This document shows, piece by piece, positions 1 through 6,682 of a stretch of 11,422 nucleotides of DNA. Below the pieces are notes generated by a model. That model was not told where the DNA came from. It saw only the letters and a program-made list of their open reading frames with translations, and ran no database searches. Both the position numbers and the translations under genes were made by a program. The DNA comes from an uncultured bacterium (GTDB taxonomy: Bacteria > Bacillota > Clostridia > Lachnospirales > Lachnospiraceae). The stretch spans positions 1 through 11,422 of the forward strand of contig CAJMPJ010000073.1 of NCBI GenBank assembly GCA_905215155.1, written 5' to 3'. The stretch's first letter is position 1, and the number at the start of each line of letters is the position of its first letter.

Positions 1-53
1 CTGCGACCTCTCGGCCCCCAGCCGAGCGCGCTACCAAGCTACGCCATACTCCG
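1..53 (-). tRNA. tRNA-Pro (anticodon GGG), 3' part outside window
   Basis: Read on the minus strand from base 53, the sequence begins CGGAGTATGGCGTAGCTTGG, which is the acceptor 5' strand and D arm of a bacterial tRNA-Pro. The anticodon arm has stem CTCGG/CCGAG around loop CTGGGGG, placing GGG at positions 34-36, so it reads proline codon CCC. The T arm and 3' acceptor strand lie beyond the left edge of the window. A promoter sits just upstream at 72-100. Identity comes from the visible cloverleaf half and the anticodon only. Confidence 0.9.
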
Positions 54-71
54 TTTTGCTGACACTATGAC

Positions 72-100
72 ATTATAGCAGAAAGTTTCGGATTGGTAAA
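72..100 (-). promoter_or_regulatory. Promoter of tRNA-Pro
   Basis: On the minus strand there is a consensus -10 TATAAT (bases 77-72) and a -35-like TTTACC (100-95) separated by 17 bp. The -10 lies about 18 bp upstream of the first tRNA base, which suits a short 5' leader. It faces away from the HAD gene promoter at 110-138, so the two units are divergent. Confidence 0.65.
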
Positions 101-109
101 GTATATTTC

Positions 110-138
110 TTGAAAAATTTTCAAATTTAGGCTATGAT
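110..138 (+). promoter_or_regulatory. Sigma-A-type promoter of the HAD hydrolase operon
   Basis: TTGAAA (110-115) and TATGAT (133-138) are separated by exactly 17 bp, each hexamer one base from consensus. The -10 lies about 45 bp before the start codon at 183. This probably drives both the HAD gene and the aminopeptidase gene behind it. Confidence 0.7.
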
Positions 139-182
139 GGTATGGACATGATAATTTTAATATAGAAAATAGGTGAAAATAG

Positions 183-965
183 ATGAAGCCAATCGTAAGC
201 TTTGATGTAGATATGACGTTGCTTGACCATAAAGACTGGACGATTCCAGCCAGTGCCATGGAAACCATCGAACAGCTGCGGGAAAATTATACCATAGTAA
301 TAGCTACGGGCAGAGATATGGATTCCCTTTTCAGTGCAGCTATTCGTGACCAGGTAAAACCTGATGCGATCATTCATCTCAATGGGACAAAGGTGACCGT
401 TGGAGATAAGATCATTTACGAACACACCTTTGATAAGAATCTATTAAAGCAGATTTTAAAATATGCTGAAACTATGCCATATAGTGTGGGAACTACGGTG
501 GGAGATTGTGATTACTACATTCACCCTGAGCATGTAAAAGCTCATGATATCGAGCTTTGGGGCGAATGCGGCAGGCGGTTTGAAGACCCTTACAAGCTAT
601 TGGACTTAGAGGTGCGGACCATGGCTTATATGGGAGATGAAGCCGGTGCCAAAGCCATGGAAGAGGCATTTCCGGAAATCCATGTCCATATGTTTGCAGA
701 TAAAAAGGGAGCAGACGTGGTGGAGCGGAAAGCATCGAAGGCGGTTGGTCTGATAAGACTGTGTGAATATTTTAAAATACCGTTATCCGAAACCTTTGCA
801 TTTGGAGACAGTATGAATGACTACGATATCATAAAAGCCGCAGGAAAAGGGATTGCCATGGGAAATGCCATGGAAGAACTGAAAAAAGCTGCGGACTATG
901 TTACGGACCCCATAGATCAGGACGGCATCAGGAATGCCTGCCTGCATTTTGGATTGATCCGGTAA
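183..965 (+). CDS. Cof-type HAD-IIB family hydrolase (sugar-phosphate/phosphatase type)
   Basis: This is a cytoplasmic haloacid dehalogenase-superfamily phosphatase of 260 aa, the usual Cof/YidA-like length. HAD motif I is SFDVDMTLLD, with nucleophile Asp8 and acid/base Asp10. Motif II is ATGR with Thr42. A lysine for motif III lies in the ERKASK segment (about Lys186). Motif IV is FGDSMNDYD with Asp209 and Asp213 for Mg binding. The segment between about residues 80 and 185 is the C2-type cap that sets substrate choice. Family members dephosphorylate sugar phosphates, FMN or PLP; the substrate here cannot be read from the sequence. A weak ribosome site AGGTG (171-175) lies 7 bases before the ATG. 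The Xaa-Pro aminopeptidase gene follows after 53 bp with no T-run terminator between, suggesting co-transcription. No signal peptide or membrane segment is seen. Confidence 0.92.
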   Translation: MKPIVSFDVDMTLLDHKDWTIPASAMETIEQLRENYTIVIATGRDMDSLFSAAIRDQVKPDAIIHLNGTKVTVGDKIIYEHTFDKNLLKQILKYAETMPYSVGTTVGDCDYYIHPEHVKAHDIELWGECGRRFEDPYKLLDLEVRTMAYMGDEAGAKAMEEAFPEIHVHMFADKKGADVVERKASKAVGLIRLCEYFKIPLSETFAFGDSMNDYDIIKAAGKGIAMGNAMEELKKAADYVTDPIDQDGIRNACLHFGLIR

Positions 966-967
966 AT

Positions 968-983
968 CAGGGTGAAAACCCTG
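968..983 (+). promoter_or_regulatory. GNRA-tetraloop hairpin between the two operon genes
   Basis: CAGGGT-GAAA-ACCCTG forms a perfect 6-bp stem capped by a GAAA tetraloop, three bases after the HAD stop codon. No T-run follows, so it is not a normal terminator. It could act as an RNA-processing or stability element between the two genes. Its function is inference. Confidence 0.4.
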
Positions 984-1003
984 TTATGCAATCAATAAAG
1001 ACC

Positions 1004-1010
1004 AAAGGAG
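1004..1010 (+). promoter_or_regulatory. Ribosome binding site that fixes the aminopeptidase start
   Basis: AAAGGAG lies 8 bases before the ATG at 1019. The earlier in-frame ATG at 986 has only the hairpin at 968-983 and no Shine-Dalgarno sequence, so 1019 is preferred. Confidence 0.75.
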
Positions 1011-1018
1011 ACAGCACA

Positions 1019-2806
1019 ATGATCAAAGAAAGATTGGAACAACTCAGACAGCTAATGGCTGTGCATCATATGGATGCTTACATGATTCCGACTTCAGATT
1101 TTCATGAGTCTGAGTATGTAGGTGATTATTTTAAATGCCGTGAATTCATAACCGGTTTTACAGGCTCTGCAGGTACGGCCGTAATCACAATGAATGAAGC
1201 AGGACTGTGGACGGATGGCCGTTATTTCGTTCAGGCGGCACAGCAGCTTGCAGAAACCGGGATAACCCTCCGCAAGATGGGGCAGCCCGGAGTCCCGACC
1301 ATGGAAGAGTACTTAGATGAGGTTCTTCCCGAAGGTGGCTGTCTCGGATTTGACGGACGTGTGGTGAATGGTAAGACTGGAAAAGAATTGGAAGAATTGC
1401 TGGAATACAAACATGTGAAACTGGCTTATGAGAAAGACCTTGTGGCAGAGATCTGGAAGGAACGCCCGGAGCTTTCCTCTGAGCCGGTTTGGATTTTAAA
1501 AGAAAATTTTGCGGGTAAGTCTGCTCTTGAAAAAATAAAAGAGCTTCGCAGCAAAATGAAAAAAGAAAAGGCCACAGCTCATGTTTTGACTACACTTGAT
1601 GATATTGCCTGGCTTTTAAATATCAGAGGAAATGACGTGAACTGTAATCCGGTCGTCCTTTCGTATGCGCTGATAACCTTGGACAGCTTCCAATTATATA
1701 TCAATGAACAGGTATTAAATGAGGAAGTAAGGGGCTATCTCAAAGACCTTGGAATTACGATCTGTCCATATAATGACATTTATAAGGCGGTTGCCCTTTT
1801 AAAGAATGAAAAAGTCCTTGTAGAGACGGGCAAAGCCAATTATGCTGTCATAAAAGGAATCGACAGTTCCAACCGGATCATTGATAAGATGAATCCCACC
1901 GCACTTGCCAAAGCCATAAAGAATCCCGTAGAAGTGGAAAATATGAAAAAAGCCCACATAAAGGACGGGGTTGCCATGGTAAAATATATTTACTGGCTGA
2001 AGCAGCATGTGGGAAAAGAAACCATTACAGAAGTCAGCGCCCAGGAGCATCTGGATCATCTGCGTTCCCAGCAGGAGGGCAACCTTGGATTAAGCTTTGA
2101 TACCATTTCCGCTTATGGAGCCAATGCTGCCATGTGTCATTATAAAGCAACCGCTGAAAATGATACTCCATTGGAGCCAAGGGGACTGTATCTGGTAGAT
2201 TCCGGCGGCCAGTATTATGAAGGAACCACAGACGTGACCAGAACCATCGCATTAGGCCCGCTGACCGATGCAGAGCGGGAGCATTTTACGCTGACTGTCA
2301 TGAGTATGCTTCGTCTGGGAGCAGTGAAGTTCTTGTATGGCTGTCGTGGCCTGACCTTGGATTACGTAGCAAGAGAACCATTCTGGAGCCGCGGCATTAA
2401 CTTTGATCACGGGACCGGTCATGGAGTGGGATATTTGTTAAATGTCCATGAGCGTCCCAACGGAATCCGCTGGCGCATGGTTCCGGAGCGTCAGGACAAC
2501 TGTATTTTAGAAGAAGGAATGATCACTTCGGATGAACCAGGTGTCTACATCGAAGGCAGTCATGGTGTCAGAACTGAAAATCTGGTTGTTTGTAAAAAAG
2601 CGGAAGAGAATGAATATGGCCAGTTTATGGAATTTGAATTTTTGACAATGGTTCCTATTGACTTGGAGGCCCTTGACAAATCCATTATGACAGAAAAAGA
2701 TGTAGAGCTTTTAAATAATTATCACCGAGTGGTTTATGAAAAATTGTCTCCGTATGTTTCAGGAGAAGAGGCTCTGTGGCTGAAGGAAAATACAAGATCA
2801 ATATAA
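1019..2806 (+). CDS. Xaa-Pro aminopeptidase, M24B family (long three-domain form)
   Basis: This is a cytoplasmic metallopeptidase that removes an N-terminal residue preceding proline, helping recycle Pro-containing peptides. It has 595 aa from the start at 1019, the length of the three-domain APP enzymes. The order is a creatinase-like N-terminal domain (about 1-130), a second creatinase-like domain (about 145-300), the M24 pita-bread catalytic domain (about 305-525) and a C-terminal extension typical of the long form. The five metal ligands are visible, numbered from Met1 at base 1019: Asp394 (LVDSGG), Asp405 (TTDVTRT), His468 (HGTGHGVG), Glu506 (TSDEPGVY) and Glu520 (RTENLVV). The HYKAT motif near residue 374 supplies another catalytic His. 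An upstream in-frame ATG at 986 would add 11 residues but lacks a ribosome site. It lies behind the HAD gene in one probable operon and ends just before a strong hairpin terminator. Confidence 0.95.
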   Translation: MIKERLEQLRQLMAVHHMDAYMIPTSDFHESEYVGDYFKCREFITGFTGSAGTAVITMNEAGLWTDGRYFVQAAQQLAETGITLRKMGQPGVPTMEEYLDEVLPEGGCLGFDGRVVNGKTGKELEELLEYKHVKLAYEKDLVAEIWKERPELSSEPVWILKENFAGKSALEKIKELRSKMKKEKATAHVLTTLDDIAWLLNIRGNDVNCNPVVLSYALITLDSFQLYINEQVLNEEVRGYLKDLGITICPYNDIYKAVALLKNEKVLVETGKANYAVIKGIDSSNRIIDKMNPTALAKAIKNPVEVENMKKAHIKDGVAMVKYIYWLKQHVGKETITEVSAQEHLDHLRSQQEGNLGLSFDTISAYGANAAMCHYKATAENDTPLEPRGLYLVDSGGQYYEGTTDVTRTIALGPLTDAEREHFTLTVMSMLRLGAVKFLYGCRGLTLDYVAREPFWSRGINFDHGTGHGVGYLLNVHERPNGIRWRMVPERQDNCILEEGMITSDEPGVYIEGSHGVRTENLVVCKKAEENEYGQFMEFEFLTMVPIDLEALDKSIMTEKDVELLNNYHRVVYEKLSPYVSGEEALWLKENTRSI

Positions 2807-2810
2807 AAAA

Positions 2811-2853
2811 GAAGGGGTGCAGGACCATAGCATTTATGGTTCTGCACTCTTTT
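2811..2853 (+). terminator. Bidirectional intrinsic terminator between convergent genes
   Basis: A stem of about 13 bp pairs GTGCAGGACCATA (2817-2829) with TATGGTTCTGCAC (2835-2847), with one G-T pair and a 5-base loop. TCTTTT follows on the plus strand. On the minus strand the stem is followed by a T-rich run, from the A-run at 2805-2810. It therefore ends both the aminopeptidase transcript and the converging XRE gene, whose stop codon lies inside the loop-proximal right arm. Confidence 0.85.
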
Positions 2854-3175
2854 GATCGTCCGCCCTTTTTTTCAGCCGCAGCAGTAAGGGAAATAATGCC
2901 TCCAAGTCTTCTTTGGTCAAATTTTTCATTAAAGCATTGGCCTCCCTTAGAAGAGGCTGTTCTTTATTTTCCGTACTAAAAAATTCTATGGGAGTAATTT
3001 CAAGATAATCGCAGATTTCAAAAAACTGTTTCATAGAAGGCATTGACCGACCTGAAGAGATCCCCTGAATATAGCTTTTATTTTTCCCTAAATCCAGGCT
3101 CATCTGATATTCGGAGATATCTTTTTTCAGGCGAAGCTCCGTAATTCGATTCCTGACAAACTGTTCATCCAACAT
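2834..3175 (-). CDS. XRE-family helix-turn-helix transcriptional regulator
   Basis: This is a 113-aa DNA-binding protein starting MLDEQFVRNR. Residues about 7-66 form a Cro/C1-type five-helix domain: an RITELRLKK first helix, EYQMSLDLG then NKSYIQGISSG as the HTH pair, and SMKQFFEICDYLEITPIEFF as the closing helices. This last pattern is typical of SinR/Xre repressors of Firmicutes. A charged helical tail (about 72-113) probably mediates dimerisation or partner contact. The chosen ATG at 3175 has AGAGG 5 bases upstream; a start at 3214 would add 13 residues but would place the coding sequence over the promoter region. It is divergent from the GGDEF gene. The palindrome at 3217-3237 overlaps its own -10 box, which suggests autorepression. 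Targets are unknown. Confidence 0.9.
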   Translation of the reverse strand: MLDEQFVRNRITELRLKKDISEYQMSLDLGKNKSYIQGISSGRSMPSMKQFFEICDYLEITPIEFFSTENKEQPLLREANALMKNLTKEDLEALFPLLLRLKKRADDQKSAEP

Positions 3176-3216
3176 TCTCACCTCTTGGTTAATAATAAAG
3201 GATATTTTATACAAAC

Positions 3217-3237
3217 ATTACGTATTATATGCGTAAT
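3217..3237. promoter_or_regulatory. Palindromic operator candidate in the divergent region
   Basis: ATTACGTAT and ATGCGTAAT flank a TAT centre, giving 21 bp of inverted symmetry with one mismatched pair. It encloses the TATAAT (3229-3224) on the minus strand that would serve the XRE gene, and lies about 20 bp upstream of the -35 region proposed for the GGDEF gene. Its place and symmetry fit binding by a dimeric XRE repressor; the regulator assignment is inference. Confidence 0.55.
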
Positions 3238-3253
3238 AATGACAGAAAAACAA
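3224..3253 (-). promoter_or_regulatory. Probable XRE gene promoter
   Basis: On the minus strand a consensus TATAAT (3229-3224) lies 18 bp downstream of TTGTTT (3253-3248), about 50 bp before the start at 3175. The -35 match is poor; the -10 is perfect and sits in the palindrome. Confidence 0.45.
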
Positions 3254-3254
3254 G

Positions 3255-3283
3255 TTGCATATACGTGTAAAAAGCGTTATCAT
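3255..3283 (+). promoter_or_regulatory. Probable promoter of the GGDEF gene
   Basis: TTGCAT (3255-3260) and TATCAT (3278-3283) are spaced by 17 bp, about 64 bp before the ATG at 3347. The -10 is one base from consensus and the -35 is weak, which would suit a regulated promoter. Confidence 0.45.
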
Positions 3284-3346
3284 GTATCATATATGAGTGA
3301 AAAAGATGCATAATGAGGTATTCTACCAGGTACAGGGGGACGAATC

Positions 3347-4246
3347 ATGATTGAAAGTTCAGGAAAGGGATTCAATGGGCGGAGCACCGCAAATGGGTTT
3401 CGGGCCGTCCATTACAGTGAAGCGGATCATTTGTATAGAAATATAGGTCTTTTTGCGGATACAGTGCTATTTGAATATTCCTATCCGGACGGACAAATGC
3501 AGCTGTCTTCCAATGCAAGGGGACAGCTGGACTTAGAGGCATTGGAGCATTTTTTTGTAAAACACAGGGACAATGCTCCCAAGGCCGGGGAAATTCAGTC
3601 TTTTGAAATATGTCTCGGAAAAATGGGAGAGCCATACCACTGGTGCTGCTGTAAGCTTTGTGCAAAATGGGGGGAGGATGGGAAACAGCCAGTGAGCCTT
3701 ATGGGAAAGCTGCAGGACATCAGTAAATTAAAGAAAAGAGAAGAGCAGCTTATGCTTCAGTCCACCAAGGACGGACTGACGGGTGTTTACAATAAAACCG
3801 CTTTTGAATACCGGGTAGAGAAAAAAATGAAGGGCGGAAAAAAAGGCTGGCTGTGTATGATTGATATCGACAATTTTAAGGAAATCAATGATAGTTTTGG
3901 GCACCCGGCAGGAGACCGTATCCTGGAGCAGATAGGAGCGGTACTCTGTCAGCTGTTTCCAGAACCGGATCTGATCGGAAGGGTAGGAGGCGACGAATTT
4001 GTGGTGTTTACGTCAACCTCCGATGTCCATCAGCGTGCAAAAGATTTTCTGGAACAGGTAGAGCGGATTGTGCCGGAGGATGAAGGACGTTTATCGGCCA
4101 GCATTGGTATTGTAACCTGTACCGGAATGCACAGAGACGATTATCAGGAACTATTTTCCCAAGCGGACAGAGCCATGTATCGCGCAAAGACTTCCGGTAA
4201 AAACCGGATTGCATTCCTTCATAATGACCCCTGGATTATGACTTGA
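3347..4246 (+). CDS. Diguanylate cyclase (PAS-like N-terminus plus GGDEF domain)
   Basis: This 299-aa protein should condense two GTP into the second messenger cyclic di-GMP. Residues 1 to about 128 look like a PAS-type sensor module, ending in the usual linker LQDISKLKKREEQL. The GGDEF domain spans about 137-292 and begins TKDGLTGVYNKTAF. The metal-binding region is MIDIDNFK (Asp173), the catalytic loop is an intact RVGGDEF (214-218), and ADRAMYRAKTSGKNRI closes the fold. The inhibitory I-site, normally RxxD five residues before GGDEF, reads PEPD (205-208), so feedback inhibition by product is probably lost or weak. The sensor part has a Cys cluster CCCxxC (100-105). No membrane segment is visible, so a cytosolic signal is expected. 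AGGGGG lies 7 bases upstream of the ATG. The gene is divergent from the XRE regulator. GTPase activity was not tested. Confidence 0.93.
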   Translation: MIESSGKGFNGRSTANGFRAVHYSEADHLYRNIGLFADTVLFEYSYPDGQMQLSSNARGQLDLEALEHFFVKHRDNAPKAGEIQSFEICLGKMGEPYHWCCCKLCAKWGEDGKQPVSLMGKLQDISKLKKREEQLMLQSTKDGLTGVYNKTAFEYRVEKKMKGGKKGWLCMIDIDNFKEINDSFGHPAGDRILEQIGAVLCQLFPEPDLIGRVGGDEFVVFTSTSDVHQRAKDFLEQVERIVPEDEGRLSASIGIVTCTGMHRDDYQELFSQADRAMYRAKTSGKNRIAFLHNDPWIMT

Positions 4247-4266
4247 GGGATAAGGGGACCAATGAG

Positions 4267-4327
4267 AATAAGCAAAATGAGACAGAGAGAACAGACCTGA
4301 CTTGTTTTGCTTATTTTGCATTTTTTA
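4267..4327 (+). terminator. Terminator of the GGDEF gene
   Basis: A perfect 11-bp inverted repeat, AATAAGCAAAA (4267-4277) and TTTTGCTTATT (4305-4315), encloses a 27-base loop. The T-rich segment TTTTGCATTTTTT follows. It lies 20 bp after the stop. The stem is AT-rich and the loop long, so strength is moderate. Confidence 0.55.
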
Positions 4328-4352
4328 GTTTATAATGAAATTGAAATACGTA

Positions 4353-4934
4353 TTATGTGGGAGCATAAGGCAAATCCACCATTGTAAAATCATGATCAAT
4401 GGCTGGTAAAAATTTGTTTAAAAGATCCGAAGTCTTAAACTTCAGACTTGAAGTGTTGATGCAGGGATGACAGGCGAAATATTCCTGAGACAGCACCTCC
4501 CGGTCGATCAGTAATCGGACGCGGTGGTCTTTGTCATTCATAAGTCCCATAACAGATACGGAGCCAGGGGTAATGTCCAGAAACTTTTCCATGAATTCCG
4601 GTTCCGCAAAGGTAAGTCTTGCAGAACCAATCTGCTTGGAAAGAACAGCCGTCCGGAATTTTTTAGCGCCAGGCAGCAGGAGCAGGTAGAAATCGGTTCT
4701 TTGCGCATTGCAGAGAAATAGATTTTTACAAACCTCGGTTTGTAAGAGGATATCCACCTCCCGGCAGGACTCGATCGTAGGGAGCGCAGAATGATCCAGC
4801 CGCTGATAATGGATTCCCAGCCGGTCCAACCGGTCATAGGTTCTTATTTCTTTGTCCAGCCGTCCGGTCAAATCGGAAGGCCGCCCATTGTAAAGGGTCT
4901 TGTCGAGGAAAAATGGTTCACAAAGATCAGCCAT
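4353..4934 (-). CDS. YbaK/PrdX-family aminoacyl-tRNA deacylase (prolyl-tRNA editing type)
   Basis: This is a 193-aa stand-alone editing-domain protein of the YbaK/ProX (INS-like) superfamily. Such proteins hydrolyse mischarged tRNA, classically Ala-tRNA-Pro in the PrdX/ProXp-ala branch. Family landmarks are the N-terminal extension typical of PrdX (1-35, including LYNGRPSDL), the conserved Lys in TEVCKNLFLCN (Lys70), the substrate loop GSVSVMGLMND (124-134), a basic strand with LLIDREVL, and FACHPCINTSSLKF with His156, Pro157 and Asn160. The ATG at 4934 is preferred because AGGAAG lies 9 bases before it. The upstream ATG at 4964 has no ribosome site and falls within the promoter. Its own promoter suggests monocistronic expression. 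Exact substrate (Ala-, Cys- or other tRNA-Pro) cannot be decided by reading alone. Confidence 0.88.
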   Translation of the reverse strand: MADLCEPFFLDKTLYNGRPSDLTGRLDKEIRTYDRLDRLGIHYQRLDHSALPTIESCREVDILLQTEVCKNLFLCNAQRTDFYLLLLPGAKKFRTAVLSKQIGSARLTFAEPEFMEKFLDITPGSVSVMGLMNDKDHRVRLLIDREVLSQEYFACHPCINTSSLKFKTSDLLNKFLPAIDHDFTMVDLPYAPT

Positions 4935-4966
4935 AATGTCACACTTCCTTTTGTCTTTTAGCATTT

Positions 4967-4994
4967 ATTATATCTGCGGGAAGGAAAAATGCAA
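4967..4994 (-). promoter_or_regulatory. Promoter of the deacylase gene
   Basis: On the minus strand TTGCAT (4994-4989) and consensus TATAAT (4972-4967) are separated by 16 bp, and a short leader runs to the ATG at 4934. The upstream in-frame ATG at 4964 would fall at or before the transcription start, supporting the later start. Confidence 0.6.
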
Positions 4995-5019
4995 GCTTTT
5001 TTCCGCAGACAAGCGGATT

Positions 5020-5049
5020 TTGATGGTTTTATGGGAAAGATTGTATTAT
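5020..5049 (+). promoter_or_regulatory. Probable promoter of the rRNA methyltransferase gene
   Basis: TTGATG (5020-5025) and TATTAT (5044-5049) are spaced by 18 bp; an overlapping TATAAT is at 5047-5052. Transcription would start near 5056-5060, leaving a leader of about 110 bases that contains the hairpin at 5080-5125. Confidence 0.5.
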
Positions 5050-5079
5050 AATAGTCATAGATACAGGAACAGATCAATG

Positions 5080-5135
5080 CCCGGCGTAAGATCAGGAACA
5101 AACCTGATTTTGCTGAAAAGCCGGGATTTTATTTT
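5080..5135 (+). promoter_or_regulatory. Attenuator-like leader hairpin upstream of the methyltransferase
   Basis: A long imperfect hairpin is visible. CCCGGC (5080-5085) pairs with GCCGGG (5120-5125). After a 6-base bulge on the right, GTAAGATCAGG (5086-5096) pairs with CCTGATTTTGC (5103-5113) including two G-U pairs, closed by a 6-base loop. The T-rich run ATTTTATTTTG follows at once. It lies between the probable promoter and the start codon, with no plus-strand gene upstream that it could terminate, so it looks like a transcription attenuator. An 8-base repeat, CAGGAACA, occurs at 5064-5071 and again in the hairpin arm at 5093-5100 and could give an alternative pairing. Confidence 0.5.
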
Positions 5136-5170
5136 GTTCAGAATGATAAGAGAAAAGGTGGAAGTTATTT

Positions 5171-6682
5171 ATGATAGATAACAGGTTAAAGAAGGAACAA
5201 TTTCGTAAGCAGGGAATGGGGAAGGACAAGGAATTGGAGTTGAAGAAGCGTGGGGATAAGAGTAAAGGTGGGGAGAAGAAATGGGATAAGGGAGTAGAAA
5301 AGAAGCGGGGGAAGGGGGAGGAAAAAAATAGGGGGAAGGCCGGAGAAAAGAAGTGGGAAAAGAGTGGAGACTGGAATCGGGATAAGGGCAGGGAGAGCTC
5401 TAAAGAGAGGGATACGGAACGCTATAAGGATCATTCCAAAGATTACAGTAAAAATAGAAATAAGGAACAGAACAGGGATTACAAAGACAAAGACAGATCC
5501 TATGGGAAAGGACGTAACTCAGGGAGAGGCTCATCCATGTGTACGGTTTTCCAAAAGTGTGGAGGGTGTCAGCTTTTAGATATGCCATATGAAAAACAGC
5601 TTGAGCAGAAACAAAAACAGTTGGAAATTTTGCTGAAGCCTTATTGCCATATTGAACCAATCATTGGAATGAAGAATCCTTATTATTACCGCAATAAGGT
5701 GCATGCTGTGTTTGACTATGAGAAGGGAAATCCCATTTCCGGTGTTTATGAAGCCAACTCCCATCGGGTTGTTCCGGTAGAAAAATGTATGATCGAGGAT
5801 CAAAAGTCAGATGAGATTATCGGTACCATAAGAGGTATGCTGAAATCCTTTAAAATTCGTACCTATAAGGAAGACACAGGTTATGGATTGCTTCGTCATG
5901 TTTTGATCCGCCGTGGGTTTGCTACCGGAGAAATTATGGTAGTTCTGGTTACTGCATCACCAGTATTTCCATCAAAAAATAATTTTGTTAAAGCATTAAG
6001 AGAAAAGCATCCCGAAATAACTACAGTGATTCAGAATGTCAATAACCGGGATACCAGCATGGTTCTGGGAGACAAAGAGCATGTACTGTTTGGAAAAGGA
6101 TTTATTGAAGATGTTTTATGCGGCTGCCGTTTCCGGATATCTTCCAAATCTTTTTATCAGGTAAATCCGGTTCAAACGGAAGTTCTTTATCAATTGGCCA
6201 TTAAAGCAGCAGGACTTTCAGGAAAAGAGCGGGTGATCGATGCTTATTGTGGGATCGGTACCATTGGAATTGTTGCCAGCAGCCATGCAAAAGAAGTTAT
6301 CGGAGTAGAACTGAACCGGGATGCTGTACGAGATGCCGTGGAAAATGCAAAAATAAATGGGGTTAAGAATGCAAGGTTCTTCTGCAATGATGCAGGGAAA
6401 TTTATGGTGAATATGGCGGAAAACGGAGAACATGCTGACGTGGTATTCATGGATCCCCCGAGAAACGGAAGTACAGAGGAATTTATTGAATCGGTTGCAA
6501 AACTTAAACCGGAGAAGGTTGTGTATGTTTCCTGCGGGCCAGAAACACTTGCCAGGGATTTGGAGTATTTTAGGAAGATGGGGTATGAGGCGAAGAAAGG
6601 GTGGGGAGTGGATTTGTTTCCGGCGACTGGGCATGTTGAAGCGGTGATAATGATGACGTATTGTGGTAAAGAGAAGAAATAG
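5171..6682 (+). CDS. 23S rRNA (uracil-C5)-methyltransferase, RumA/RlmD/RlmCD family
   Basis: This 503-aa SAM-dependent enzyme of the TrmA/RumA family methylates C5 of a uridine in 23S rRNA. Residues about 124-500 are the catalytic part. Four cysteines fit the 4Fe-4S site: Cys124, Cys130 and Cys133 in CTVFQKCGGC, and Cys206 in EKCMIED. SFYQVNP (Gln330) and DAYCGIGTIGI (357-367) form the SAM site. FMDPPRNG (Asp428) and YVSCGPETLARD carry the nucleophile Cys455, and PATGHVEAV holds the base Glu490. Residues 1-122 are a low-complexity Lys/Glu/Arg/Asp/Gly-rich tail in place of the usual TRAM RNA-binding domain, with a GEKKW(D/E)K motif twice (34-40 and 58-64). AAAGGTGG lies 9 bases before the ATG. 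An in-frame Met123 exists with no obvious ribosome site. Whether U747, U1939 or both are targets cannot be told. Confidence 0.93.
   Translation: MIDNRLKKEQFRKQGMGKDKELELKKRGDKSKGGEKKWDKGVEKKRGKGEEKNRGKAGEKKWEKSGDWNRDKGRESSKERDTERYKDHSKDYSKNRNKEQNRDYKDKDRSYGKGRNSGRGSSMCTVFQKCGGCQLLDMPYEKQLEQKQKQLEILLKPYCHIEPIIGMKNPYYYRNKVHAVFDYEKGNPISGVYEANSHRVVPVEKCMIEDQKSDEIIGTIRGMLKSFKIRTYKEDTGYGLLRHVLIRRGFATGEIMVVLVTASPVFPSKNNFVKALREKHPEITTVIQNVNNRDTSMVLGDKEHVLFGKGFIEDVLCGCRFRISSKSFYQVNPVQTEVLYQLAIKAAGLSGKERVIDAYCGIGTIGIVASSHAKEVIGVELNRDAVRDAVENAKINGVKNARFFCNDAGKFMVNMAENGEHADVVFMDPPRNGSTEEFIESVAKLKPEKVVYVSCGPETLARDLEYFRKMGYEAKKGWGVDLFPATGHVEAVIMMTYCGKEKK

Noticed and set aside
2776..2979. Plus-strand open frame of 67 codons at the aminopeptidase end
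   Set aside because: It reads through the terminator and antisense to the XRE gene, in another frame of the aminopeptidase end; no ribosome site.
1..4964. Functional link between tRNA-Pro and the Ala-tRNA-Pro editing protein in one window
   Set aside because: They are more than 4 kb apart with unrelated units between them; closeness is probably chance.
5002..5017. TCCGC/GCGGA hairpin followed by TTTT, terminator-like
   Set aside because: The stem is only 5 bp, no plus-strand transcript is expected to arrive there, and it overlaps the upstream edge of the methyltransferase promoter.
4900..5181. Plus-strand open frame of 93 codons
   Set aside because: It runs antisense over the deacylase start and promoter and through the leader of the methyltransferase, has no ribosome site and no recognisable protein pattern.
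5186..5434. Minus-strand frame that looks like a hydrophobic membrane protein
   Set aside because: It is the complement of the Lys/Glu-rich tail; purine-rich codons give Leu/Phe/Pro runs on the opposite strand. It is a composition artefact.
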